Origin: PMG-095 sp049324695 | GTDB taxonomy: Bacteria > Myxococcota_A > Polyangia > Polyangiales > Polyangiaceae | DNA length: 64,000 bases | Direction: 5' to 3' | Assembly (NCBI GenBank): GCA_049324695.1 | Contig: JBMOMJ010000066.1 | Location: 124,001-188,000 of the forward strand | Shown: positions 52,887-60,502 of the stretch, one piece after another | Layout: the number at the start of each line of letters is the position of its first letter | Numbering within the stretch: the stretch's first letter is position 1 | The notes under the pieces: generated by a model | Told to the model about the DNA's origin: nothing | The model's database searches: none | Seen by the model: only the letters and a program-made list of their open reading frames with translations | Position numbers and translations under genes: made by a program

Positions 52887-53671
52887 GGCGCCGCTTTGCG
52901 CTGAGCTGAAGGAACAGGAGCCAGCGAGTAACCCGAGCGTGCGATGATTTGCCGCGCTGTCTCGGACTTCAAGAATTCGATCAGTTGTTTGGCCGCGACC
53001 TTGTTTTCGCCGCGTTTGAGCAGCACAGCGTCTTGGCGGATGGCTGGGTACAATGACTCTGGCACGAGCCAAAACGAGCCCGCGCGCGGTTTGCCCTCCA
53101 CGAGCAGCTGGGACCAAGCCACGAAACCGAGCTCGGCGTTGCCGCTGGCTACGAATTGCAGCGTTTGGGCGATGTTCTCACCTTCCACGAGCTTCGGTCG
53201 AATTGCCGCCAGAAGTCCCAAGCGGGTGAGCACGGCGATGGCAGCACTGCCGTAAGGCGCGACCTTGGGGTTCGCAATCGCGAGGTGCTCGAAAGACTTG
53301 GAGCGCAGCACAGCGCCTTGGTCGTCAACGAGGTTCTGCTTGGCGCTGTACAACACCAGCTTGCCGAGTGCGTAGGTGAAACGCGAGCCCGGCACTGCCA
53401 AGCCGTCATTCTCGAGTTGACGCGGCGCCCTATCGTCTGCCGAAAGCATCGCGTCGAACGGTGCTCCGTTCTTGATCTGTGCGTAGAGCTTGCCCGTAGC
53501 GCCGCTCACGATGGTTGCGCGATGCCCACTGGCTTTGAAAAACTCGTCGCCCAGCACCTGCATCGGGCCGCTGAAATTCGATGCTACCGCGACCTGCACC
53601 TCGCCAGCGCGCGCCGCCGAGCCGAACGAGAACAGCAGCGTTGCGAAAATAGCCGCAAGGATTGCCTTCAT
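52883..53671 (-). CDS. modA: Molybdate-binding protein ModA
   Basis: 262 residues from the ATG at 53671 (MKAILAAIFATLLFSFG), with a cleavable signal ending ARAG. ModA signatures are VQVAVASNFSGPMQVL, IVSGATGKLYAQIKNGAPFDAMLSAD (metal oxyanion pocket, split), AIANPKVAPYGSAAIAVL and ELGFVAWSQL. The extension to 53848 is non-conserved. It binds molybdate or tungstate in the periplasm. Lies 31 bases after the regulator gene. Confidence 0.94.
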   Translation of the reverse strand: MKAILAAIFATLLFSFGSAARAGEVQVAVASNFSGPMQVLGDEFFKASGHRATIVSGATGKLYAQIKNGAPFDAMLSADDRAPRQLENDGLAVPGSRFTYALGKLVLYSAKQNLVDDQGAVLRSKSFEHLAIANPKVAPYGSAAIAVLTRLGLLAAIRPKLVEGENIAQTLQFVASGNAELGFVAWSQLLVEGKPRAGSFWLVPESLYPAIRQDAVLLKRGENKVAAKQLIEFLKSETARQIIARSGYSLAPVPSAQRKAAP

Positions 53672-53702
53672 GTGATCGTGCCTGCCTGAGTAGCCCGCAG
53701 TT

Positions 53703-54560
53703 TCAAGAGAACAACAGCTCCCCGGTGTGGGCGACGCCGTAGCCGTATTCATCGCGTAGTCGCTTGCGGAAGCTCGCCGTTTGCGCCGTTTCGCAGACGC
53801 GCACGACACGTGGATCGCCGAGGCATTCCGCGCCCACGCACAAGCCATAGGCTTCCGCGCTCAGCGCATGAAAAGCGAGGCCGGCGGCGACCGCCCAAGC
53901 ATGCGTGGTCAAGCCAACCTCCGCTTCGCCTCCAGCGACCGCCAAAGCGACGTCACGGTGTGAAGCGTACTCGTGCGCATGTTCGTAGGCTGCTCCACTC
54001 GAAATCCCGGCGCTCTCGAGTGCGGCATCCAGCGCCATGCGAATGCCTGCCGTGGCTGGGCGCAGCGCAAGGCGGCGACCACAGATCGAGGACAGCTTTT
54101 TGAGCGGCTGACGTGAGTTCGTGGCGAGACCGATCTCCCGCGTGGCGAGATGCAGGCGCACGCGCTTCGCTCGCCCATTTGCGTTGCTCTCAGGGTCGAC
54201 ATCTTCGTGGTTGCCAGAAAACAAGACGCGACCATTCTGTAAGTGCGACTGGCCGGTGGTGTGGTCCGCCAGCACGAAACCCAAAAAGGGTCCTCCGCTC
54301 GTGTGGAGTGCACGCAGAAGCTCATCGATTACCAAGTCGCCGTTGGCGGCGATGAGTGGCGGCGGCGCAGCATCGCTCGACGCTGACGGTGCACGCGCTG
54401 CACTCGCTTGCTCACCGCGACTCCACGCGAGCACGACTTCGCGATCGAAGCGCCACTCGCTGCCAACCCGCGCTGCCGGAAGACCGCGCTTCATCAGCCG
54501 ATAAACGTGCTTCGGGTGCACGTTCAGGAGCGCGGCGACCTGCTTGCTGGTGAGGAGCAT
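53703..54560 (-). CDS. Excisionase-type HTH regulator with periplasmic-binding-like ligand domain
   Basis: 285 residues. N-terminal HTH_17 type DNA-binding domain (LTSKQVAALLNVHPKHVYRLMKRGLPAARVGSEWRF, residues about 3-38 with W37). From about 85 a substrate-binding-like fold follows (FLGFVLADHTTGQSHLQNGRV, RPATAGIRMALDAALESAGI, VALAVAGGEAEVGLTTHAWA, LSAEAYGLCVG) of the COG1910 type seen next to molybdate genes. It heads the mod operon, so it is probably an oxyanion-responsive regulator of modABC. Confidence 0.9.
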   Translation of the reverse strand: MLLTSKQVAALLNVHPKHVYRLMKRGLPAARVGSEWRFDREVVLAWSRGEQASAARAPSASSDAAPPPLIAANGDLVIDELLRALHTSGGPFLGFVLADHTTGQSHLQNGRVLFSGNHEDVDPESNANGRAKRVRLHLATREIGLATNSRQPLKKLSSICGRRLALRPATAGIRMALDAALESAGISSGAAYEHAHEYASHRDVALAVAGGEAEVGLTTHAWAVAAGLAFHALSAEAYGLCVGAECLGDPRVVRVCETAQTASFRKRLRDEYGYGVAHTGELLFS

Positions 54561-54573
54561 ACGAGGCCCGTAT

Positions 54574-54590
54574 GTTACCTATTGTTACCT
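54574..54590. promoter_or_regulatory. 10-bp-phased GTTACCT direct repeat, candidate mod operator
   Basis: gttacct at 54574-54580 and again at 54584-54590, starting 14 bases upstream of the regulator start at 54560 and one helical turn apart. The spacing puts both on one face of the helix, as expected for tandem HTH binding, and the location suits autoregulation of the mod operon. Not verified against any known site. Confidence 0.45.
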
Positions 54591-54695
54591 TTAGTGGCAA
54601 ATGGAGCCAGGATGAAGCCCGCTGGCTGCTGCCGACGCTGAACCGCGTGTCCAGCTTTGGGCGCCGGCGAGGTTACGGCAGAGTTGCGGGGCTGC

Positions 54696-56309
54696 ATGCG
54701 TTCGCCATGTCGCCTCCTGTTTCTCTACGCAGTCGTGGTGATCGCATTCGTCGCCGCGCGGCTCGTGCGTGAACCCTACGATGACTCTTACTTTTTCAAG
54801 CGCATCGCCTTGCACCTGCTCGATCACGGCACGCTCGCCTGGAACGTCGCGGAGGGCCCGGTGTTCGGTGTCACGTCGCAATTGTTTCAGCTGGCAGCCG
54901 TCGTGATAGCGGCGCTGACGCGTGACCACTACATTCTCAGCGTTCGCGTAGTGCTCAGCGGGTGCTTGCTGTTCGCTTACTGGCAGCTTTGGACGCTGAC
55001 TCGCGACCGGGACCGGGGTTTGGCTGCGACGTATGCGATGTGCTCCGCGCCGGTTTTGTACACAACGCTCTCCGGCATGGAGACAGCGCTGCTCTTCGCC
55101 TTCCTCGCGGCGTTTCTGTGCTCCGTCTACGCACAGCGTGGGGAACAGCGCCTCTGGCTTGCTCCGGTGCTCGCGCTGGCTGTGGGACTGATTCGCCCCG
55201 ATGCATTGTTGCTCGTCGCGCCAGTTTTGCTGATGGAGCGCTGGCGTGGGACGCGACGCTTGCCATTGCGAGAAATCGCAATCCTCGCGGCCGGCGGGAC
55301 GCTGGCTCTAAGTGTGTTCCGCTGGGCGTACGGCAGCTTCTTGCCGCTGCCGTTCTATGCCAAAAATTCGATATTTTCGCCGTACGATGCGCACTTTCTG
55401 AGTTTGTCGGCCCAGGTGCAGCACGTGCGCTTCGGGCTGTTCGTGGCGGTGGCGCTGCCGCTGGTAATCGTTAGCTTGCGCCGTTTCGACGCGACCAATC
55501 GCGTTCTTCTCGGCAGTGTGCTCGTGTACGAGACTTACTTGTATTTCACCATCGTGGAAGTGATGGGCATGCAGGCGCGCTTCTATGCGCCGGCCCTTCC
55601 GCTGCTAGCGCTGTCAGCCGCGCGCGCGTTAGCGCTGCCCTCGACTTCGCTGCCATCACTACGGCGCGTCACACTGATCGGAGCCGCCTACGTTGCATTG
55701 TTGGTGCTGATGACGTTTGCCAAGTGGTCACCGGTGACGAGTCGCTGGGGAGTAGATCGCGTGGACGCCGGGCTATGCATCGCAGCCGTGCTCAGCGCAT
55801 TCTTGTTGCTCGCTGCCTGCGCGGAGCGCGTGAATCAGTTTACGTTGGCCACCGGCGTCGCGCTGGTTACGACGTGCTTGGCGGTGCCCGGGCTCAGGTT
55901 CGTGGGTTGGTCAGAGCTGAGCGACAACGCATACCTCAATCGCCACGTCGAGCATGTGTCCTCACACCGAGGCATGGACGCGCTGCTGCGCTGTGTGGGT
56001 GATCGCATCCACGTCTATCACTCGGAGGTGGGAGTCACCGGGTTGCGCTTTCTGGAAGGCAACGTCACCGATCTGGCTGGATTGCTGAGTCCGCGCTGGC
56101 TTTTCAGAGGGGATCGACGCTTCGATGACTTCTGCGAGCAAGACCGTCCGGAGGCGATTTTTCTGCCTCATAGGAACTATCGCAACTTGAACCGAGAGAT
56201 CCTCAGCGGGAGCTGCATCACGCACTACCAGCGTGTCATCGAACGTTCGAGTTCGCCGCTGTACGTACGAGAGGATCTGGTTGGCAAGTACCGCGCTTGT
56301 CATCCGTGA
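54696..56309 (+). CDS. GT-C-like membrane glycosyltransferase (hypothetical)
   Basis: 537 residues from the ATG at 54696 (MRSPCRLLFLYAV). One helix then REPYDDSYFFKRIALHLLDHG, the acidic pair after the first helix that is typical of GT-C (ArnT/PMT-like) enzymes. About nine further helices run to 400 (for example LYTTLSGMETALLFAFLAAFL, VFRWAYGSFLPLPFYAK, TLIGAAYVALLVLMTF). The C-terminal 120 residues are soluble, probably periplasmic (VYHSEVGVTGLRFLEGNVTD). Such enzymes add sugars from lipid-linked donors. Confidence 0.78.
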   Translation: MRSPCRLLFLYAVVVIAFVAARLVREPYDDSYFFKRIALHLLDHGTLAWNVAEGPVFGVTSQLFQLAAVVIAALTRDHYILSVRVVLSGCLLFAYWQLWTLTRDRDRGLAATYAMCSAPVLYTTLSGMETALLFAFLAAFLCSVYAQRGEQRLWLAPVLALAVGLIRPDALLLVAPVLLMERWRGTRRLPLREIAILAAGGTLALSVFRWAYGSFLPLPFYAKNSIFSPYDAHFLSLSAQVQHVRFGLFVAVALPLVIVSLRRFDATNRVLLGSVLVYETYLYFTIVEVMGMQARFYAPALPLLALSAARALALPSTSLPSLRRVTLIGAAYVALLVLMTFAKWSPVTSRWGVDRVDAGLCIAAVLSAFLLLAACAERVNQFTLATGVALVTTCLAVPGLRFVGWSELSDNAYLNRHVEHVSSHRGMDALLRCVGDRIHVYHSEVGVTGLRFLEGNVTDLAGLLSPRWLFRGDRRFDDFCEQDRPEAIFLPHRNYRNLNREILSGSCITHYQRVIERSSSPLYVREDLVGKYRACHP

Positions 56310-56578
56310 GCATCACCCAGCGGTAAACGCTACTTTCGCACGCTCAGCACTCTTGGAGTCGGCACGCTCGGCACTATTTGGATTGACGAGCGAAGGTCCG
56401 CGCTGGCGACGAGCTCCAAGTGCGTATGAAGTCGATGTTTCGACGACTGGCCTCGCCCAGATTAAACAAGATACCGGTTACCGCCCGTACACGGACGTGC
56501 AGAACAACACGTATGAGGCCTTCTTCTGCGCGTGCAACCGCGCGCTACCGTAGATGGTCTGCGCGCGAGGGCTTCGCG

Positions 56579-56968
56579 CTAAGCAGTGTTGGGCAAGTGT
56601 TCGCGGATGACCGTCAGCCAAAACTGGTCACCACGAAACTCGCTCATCTTTCCGAGGCGCTTTCCGTCGCGGAACAGCAGGAAATGCGGAATCCCGAAGA
56701 CGCCGAAGCGTCGCGCAAAGTCGGGCCGCGAGTAGACGTCCACCTTTACGAGCACGAACGGAGCGCCTGCCAGTTCTTCTAACAGCGCAGGCAGGCGCTT
56801 CGCGAAAAACTCACAATTCGGACAATCTAGCCCCCACATATAAGTGACGAGCAGCACGTTCGTGCGCGTGGTGAGCAAAACGTCGAATTCTTCCGGAGTC
56901 GCGTTGATGACCTCCGGCAGTGCCTTCGATGCCTGTACACCTTCGATCGAGCTTGCTTCGTCGGCCAT
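56579..56968 (-). CDS. Thioredoxin-like protein with CPNC motif
   Basis: 129 residues from the ATG at 56968 (MADEASSIEGV). Thioredoxin fold: TRTNVLLVTYMWGLDCPNCEFFAKRL with the redox pair CPNC (usual CGPC), VLVKVDVYSRPDFARRFGVFGIPHFLLFRDGKRLG with the cis-proline step GIPHF. No signal peptide, so cytoplasmic. The reading upstream to 57208 overlaps a relic on the other strand and is not conserved. Confidence 0.88.
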   Translation of the reverse strand: MADEASSIEGVQASKALPEVINATPEEFDVLLTTRTNVLLVTYMWGLDCPNCEFFAKRLPALLEELAGAPFVLVKVDVYSRPDFARRFGVFGIPHFLLFRDGKRLGKMSEFRGDQFWLTVIREHLPNTA

Positions 56969-57148
56969 GGCGTAGCTTATCTCGCCTCGCCAGCGCTGGA
57001 GGCACGACGCCCGCTCGAACCCCACGTGAACCCCGCGCCGCAGCACCGCGAGATCTGGTTGAAGGACCCAGATGGATATGTGGTCGTGGTGGCTAGTCCC
57101 GACGGCGAGGCTGAGGAGGAGCCGGACGACGAATCCGAGGACGAGTAG
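56969..57148 (+). pseudogene. C-terminal relic of a VOC (glyoxalase-like) protein
   Basis: In frame from 56969: HREIWLKDPDGYVVVVASPDGEA, the last strand of VOC-fold enzymes, followed by an acidic tail and TAG at 57146-57148. The preceding residues (VAYLASPALEARRPLEPHVNPAPQ) look only partly like the family and the rest of the protein is gone. A GTG at 57026 could start a 40-residue peptide. Overlaps the DUF1905 gene on the other strand. Confidence 0.5.
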
Positions 57149-57728
57149 CCGTTTTTCGAGGCCGCATGCGATCGTCGAGTGGTGGCAGCTTGCCGCTCCC
57201 GCCCACATAGTTCGCGCGCTCGCTCAGCCTCTCCCCGAAGGCCAGCGAAACCTCCACCGCTTGGGCAATCCGCTTCTCACGTGTCACCTCGTGCGCTGCC
57301 TTCTCAATCCACTCCACGATGTGCCGTTGACGCCCAACCGGCATGCGCTCGAACGCTTCCAGTGCGCCCTCCTGTCGCAACTCACGCCGCAAATCAGCCG
57401 GCATCTCCTCCAGCGCCGGTGCTAGATCGGCACGCAACCTCACGTGCACGCGATCGCCCACCTCGATCGCTGCACTCATTCTTGTGCTCGCGTTCAGTCG
57501 CAAGCGATGCCGCCCGCCACCAGCAGGAACCAAACTCGCCCTCACCTCAGCCACACCGTTGATCTCGGCGACCACCGGCACATTTCCGCGCTTGCCCAAC
57601 GCCTGACTCACTCGCGCCGGGATCGCGATGGCATAAAACGCACCCTGAGCCACACGCTCGAGTCGCGAATGAAACGTGAAAGTACGCGCCGTGCTCACAG
57701 CATCCTCCAGGCTATCAAACGGGTTCAA
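57093..57728 (-). CDS. DUF1905 / YdeI-type protein
   Basis: 211 residues. The N-terminal DUF1905 domain (about 15-95) has RVAQGAFYAIAIPARVSQALG, VPVVAEINGVAEVRASL and GDRVHVRLRADLAP; the C-terminal YdeI/OmpD-associated part has FERMPVGRQRHIVEWIEKA and TREKRIAQAVE. The last 30 residues are Pro/Arg-rich. The role is unknown, possibly small-molecule binding. Single gene. Confidence 0.85.
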   Translation of the reverse strand: MNPFDSLEDAVSTARTFTFHSRLERVAQGAFYAIAIPARVSQALGKRGNVPVVAEINGVAEVRASLVPAGGGRHRLRLNASTRMSAAIEVGDRVHVRLRADLAPALEEMPADLRRELRQEGALEAFERMPVGRQRHIVEWIEKAAHEVTREKRIAQAVEVSLAFGERLSERANYVGGSGKLPPLDDRMRPRKTATRPRIRRPAPPQPRRRD

Positions 57729-57846
57729 GTGATGGCTAGCGAGCTGAGTCTATGGAATGCGGACGATCCCTCATCCAGAATTGGCCGGCGAGGTTGAGCT
57801 CAGCGCCCGCGAAACTGGCGTGCTGACGCTCTTGACGCGCGTACGG

Positions 57847-57867
57847 TGCAGTGCAGAATGCACTGCA
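57847..57867. promoter_or_regulatory. Perfect 9-3-9 palindrome at the antitoxin start, candidate operator
   Basis: tgcagtgca gaa tgcactgca at 57847-57867; the arms are exact reverse complements and the right arm ends on the A of the ATG at 57867. This is the classic place and shape for an operator bound by a ribbon-helix-helix antitoxin. Confidence 0.75.
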
Positions 57868-58130
57868 TGGTCCGACGAGCCGATGCGCAGCTCACGTTTC
57901 GCCTACCGAAGAAGATAGCGGGCGATCTATCCCGCATTGCCGCGCGTCGAGGGCTCCAACGCTCCGACCTCTTGCGCCAAGTCGTCGAGCAGATGGTCGC
58001 TGAGGAAGCGGTTGAAGCTCGTCCTTTTGAACGGGTAAAAGATCTCATTGGCGCCGCGAAAACCGGTCAGCACGATCTAGGCAGTGAACATCGCCGTCAC
58101 CTGAAGAACGGCTTTGGGCGTGGCCGCTGA
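57867..58130 (+). CDS. Ribbon-helix-helix antitoxin
   Basis: 87 residues from the ATG at 57867. The RHH fold is DAQLTFRLPKKIAGDLSRIA for the strand plus first helix, then RGLQRSDLLRQVVEQMV. The C-terminal half is disordered (GAAKTGQHDLGSEHRRHLKNG), as expected for a toxin-wrapping segment. Alternative starts at 57858 (ATG) and 57846 (GTG) would place the palindrome inside the gene, so 57867 is preferred. Overlaps the toxin by 11 to 17 bases. Confidence 0.85.
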   Translation: MVRRADAQLTFRLPKKIAGDLSRIAARRGLQRSDLLRQVVEQMVAEEAVEARPFERVKDLIGAAKTGQHDLGSEHRRHLKNGFGRGR

Positions 58131-58539
58131 GCTGCTTCTCGATACGGGTCCCCTGGTTGCCCTTCTGGACGCATCGGAACGGCGACACGGCGACTGCGTC
58201 GCGACATTTTCGGCGTGGCGTGGCGCGGTGGTCACAACGGAAGCTGTCGTTACGGAAGCCGCGTACCTGCTCTCATCCGCTGGCGCTGACGGCTCGCTCG
58301 CGATCCAATTCTGTCTGCGTGCCGGTGCTGTGTTGAAGCCTTGGACGGACCAGCGCGCAGGGCGAGCCGCCGAGCTGATGCGGAAGTATCACGATGTGCC
58401 GATGGATTACGCGGGCGCGACGCTGGTCTCCCTCGCAGAAGAGCTTGGCTCACCGAATGTCTTCACGCTCGACTTGCGGGGATTTCGCGCCTACCGCTGG
58501 AAGGGGCGGCGAGCGTTCAAGATCTATCCCCCAACTTGA
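58120..58539 (+). CDS. PIN-domain toxin (VapC type)
   Basis: 139 residues from a GTG at 58120 (or TTG at 58114). PIN acidic residues are visible: Asp in LLLDTGPLVALLD, Glu in TTEAVVTEAAYLL, Asp in VPMDYAGATLVSLAEEL and Asp in VFTLDLRGFRAYR. PIN toxins cleave RNA, often tRNA. Overlap with the RHH gene and a shared operator make a type II toxin-antitoxin pair. Confidence 0.88.
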   Translation: MAAELLLDTGPLVALLDASERRHGDCVATFSAWRGAVVTTEAVVTEAAYLLSSAGADGSLAIQFCLRAGAVLKPWTDQRAGRAAELMRKYHDVPMDYAGATLVSLAEELGSPNVFTLDLRGFRAYRWKGRRAFKIYPPT

Positions 58540-58607
58540 TCCGGCATTTATCCGGGCGCGGATCTGGCGGCTGGATCATCCTTGGCGAGCCAGAGCTCAG
58601 CGGAGGG

Positions 58608-60233
58608 CTATCCGGTGGCGGTCCTGCTCGAAGACGGCGTGGAAGTGACTCCGGTTGGCAGAAGCTTGCTGAGCGCAGCGGTGATCGTGTTCGGATCGTA
58701 GGGCTTTGCCAGGTACGCAACGGTCGGGCTCGCGTTCAGCAAAGCATCGAGCTTTTCAGCTTCTGGAGTGTATCCCGAGGCCAGCAAGATTGGCGTTTGG
58801 GGAGCAAGCTCGAGGATTTCATTCGAGGTCGCTACGCCGTCGGTGCCGGGCATCACCAGGTCGATGATGGCGAGCGAAACGGAATCGCAATGGGCTTTGA
58901 AGGTCTCGATTCCGTCGCTGCCGTTGTTTGCCGAGAGAACCTCGCAACCCAGGGCCCGCAACATGCGGACTGCTGCTCTCAGCACCAAGGGTTCGTCATC
59001 GATCACGAGAATGGTCAAGCCCGCGAGCGAGCACGACTGAGCAAGCGGCGCCGTTGAAACGCTGGGAACTGGCGTTGGTTCAGCGACTCGCGGGAAGTTG
59101 AGAGTGATGGTCGTGCCGGCGCCCACCTTGGTAGAAAGAGTGATGGTGCCTTGCATGGCCTGCACCGTCCCGTAGACCATCGAGAGTCCCAAGCCGGTGC
59201 CCTTGCCGACTGGCTTGGTGGTAAAAAATGGCTCGAAAGCGTGCTCGCGGACTTGCTCGTCCATACCACTGCCAGTGTCCGATACGCTGATCGAGACGGT
59301 CTCGTCTCGCGTTACCGTCGTAATCGTCAACGTACCGTGGTCGCCCATGGCGTCGAGCGCATTCAAGCACAGGTTCATGATAGCGTGCTCGACTTGCGCT
59401 TCGTCCCCGCGCATCAAAGCGGCTGGCTCGGCTAGCCGCGTTTCGACGCGAATGCTCTTCTTTATGGTGCGGGTGATCAACACCTGTACGTCCCGCACCA
59501 CCAAGTTGAGAGAAAATGGTTCGTTCGGGGAGCAGCTCTTTCTGGCGAAGCCGAGCAGGTTACGCGTCAACTGGGCCCCTCGATCGCAGGCGAGAGCTAT
59601 GTTCTCCAGGTCCTGAAATGAGCGACCGTAGCTCACCAATTCGTGGCGCAACGCAAAGGTCGATCCCATGATCGCGTTGAGCGTATTGTTGATGTCGTGA
59701 GCCACACCAGCGGCGAGCCTTCCGATCGCCTCGATCTTTTGGGCTTGATGCAGGGCATCCTCCATCGCCCGGCGTTGTTCGATAAAGTGACGCAGACGGT
59801 CAGCCCCCCAGCAGATGATGGCGGTCACGAATAGCGATACCACCGCTTTGGGTCGGCCTTCTTCCCCCGACATACCGAAGTGCGTGAATATGACACCGCT
59901 GACAACGGTGTTGATGAAGATGCAGAGTACGCCAACCCGAATGCTGAGCAGCAACGTAGCGATGACCGGGCCAGCCAACGCCAGCAAGTTGCTCGCCTCT
60001 CCCACGATCGGACGAAGCCCAAAGAGCAGCGCCGGGTGAGCAACCGTGAGTGCGACCACGATGCTCCACCTCGCGCGTCGCGAAAGCGGATTTCTGCGTC
60101 GTCGCGCGGCCGGGCTAGCGCTGGGATCCAAGACAGCTTCGAAGTGATCGGCAGTCGTGGACACCTCGGCTCCATCGCTGCGCCCCCAAGAGAGCATCAG
60201 CCGGAGCAGGTTCCGCACGCGGTAGGTAGGCAT
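58608..60233 (-). CDS. Hybrid sensor histidine kinase with C-terminal receiver
   Basis: 541 residues. Three or four helices at about 55-142 (WSIVVALTVAHPALLFGLRPI, LLALAGPVIATLLLSIRVGV), no large periplasmic sensor. DHp H-box LAAGVAHDINNTLNAI with His179, then catalytic N-box NLCLNALDAMG, G1 VSDTGSGMDEQVREHAFEPFFTTK (split motif) and GKGTGLGLSMVYG. The receiver is at about 410-530 (ILVIDDEPLVLRAAVRML, phospho-Asp in LAIIDLVMPG). Bacterial hybrid kinases without a downstream DNA-binding domain pass phosphate to another protein not seen here. Confidence 0.92.
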   Translation of the reverse strand: MPTYRVRNLLRLMLSWGRSDGAEVSTTADHFEAVLDPSASPAARRRRNPLSRRARWSIVVALTVAHPALLFGLRPIVGEASNLLALAGPVIATLLLSIRVGVLCIFINTVVSGVIFTHFGMSGEEGRPKAVVSLFVTAIICWGADRLRHFIEQRRAMEDALHQAQKIEAIGRLAAGVAHDINNTLNAIMGSTFALRHELVSYGRSFQDLENIALACDRGAQLTRNLLGFARKSCSPNEPFSLNLVVRDVQVLITRTIKKSIRVETRLAEPAALMRGDEAQVEHAIMNLCLNALDAMGDHGTLTITTVTRDETVSISVSDTGSGMDEQVREHAFEPFFTTKPVGKGTGLGLSMVYGTVQAMQGTITLSTKVGAGTTITLNFPRVAEPTPVPSVSTAPLAQSCSLAGLTILVIDDEPLVLRAAVRMLRALGCEVLSANNGSDGIETFKAHCDSVSLAIIDLVMPGTDGVATSNEILELAPQTPILLASGYTPEAEKLDALLNASPTVAYLAKPYDPNTITAALSKLLPTGVTSTPSSSRTATG

Positions 60234-60284
60234 TTTATTGGGTGGGCTGTGAGCTTCCGTAGGTCCCCGCGGCAGGTGTCATGT

Positions 60285-60336
60285 GCTTGCGGCCAAGGTG
60301 CCCCTTTGAGGCTTGCGGCCAAGGTGCCCCTTTGAG
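60285..60336 (+). repeat. Perfect 26-bp tandem duplication
   Basis: gcttgcggccaaggtgcccc tttgag occurs twice, back to back, at 60285-60310 and 60311-60336. It sits between the hybrid kinase start (60233) and the end of the RCC1 lipoprotein gene (60503). The rest of the 269-base gap holds no clear gene. Confidence 0.9.
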
Positions 60337-60502
60337 CACCGACACGTCAGGGGATCGCTGCCGAAAAATGGGGCGCACTAGCTGTGATCGGCCAAAGTCC
60401 GCCGCGGGTTTAACCCCCTCGCGCAACCGAGTCCCAATTCAGCGCTTTGCCCGGCACACCTGGGCTTTTCTGCCCAAGGTCGTGATGCGCTCGCGCGTGA
60501 CG

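Noticed and set aside
56383..56553. Small rightward reading ending TGYRPYTDVQNNTYEAFF
   Set aside because: It faintly recalls the end of sugar epimerases, but only over a few residues and with no start or ribosome site.
60337..60502. Insertion-sequence remnant beside the 26-bp duplication
   Set aside because: No transposase reading or terminal inverted repeats could be found.
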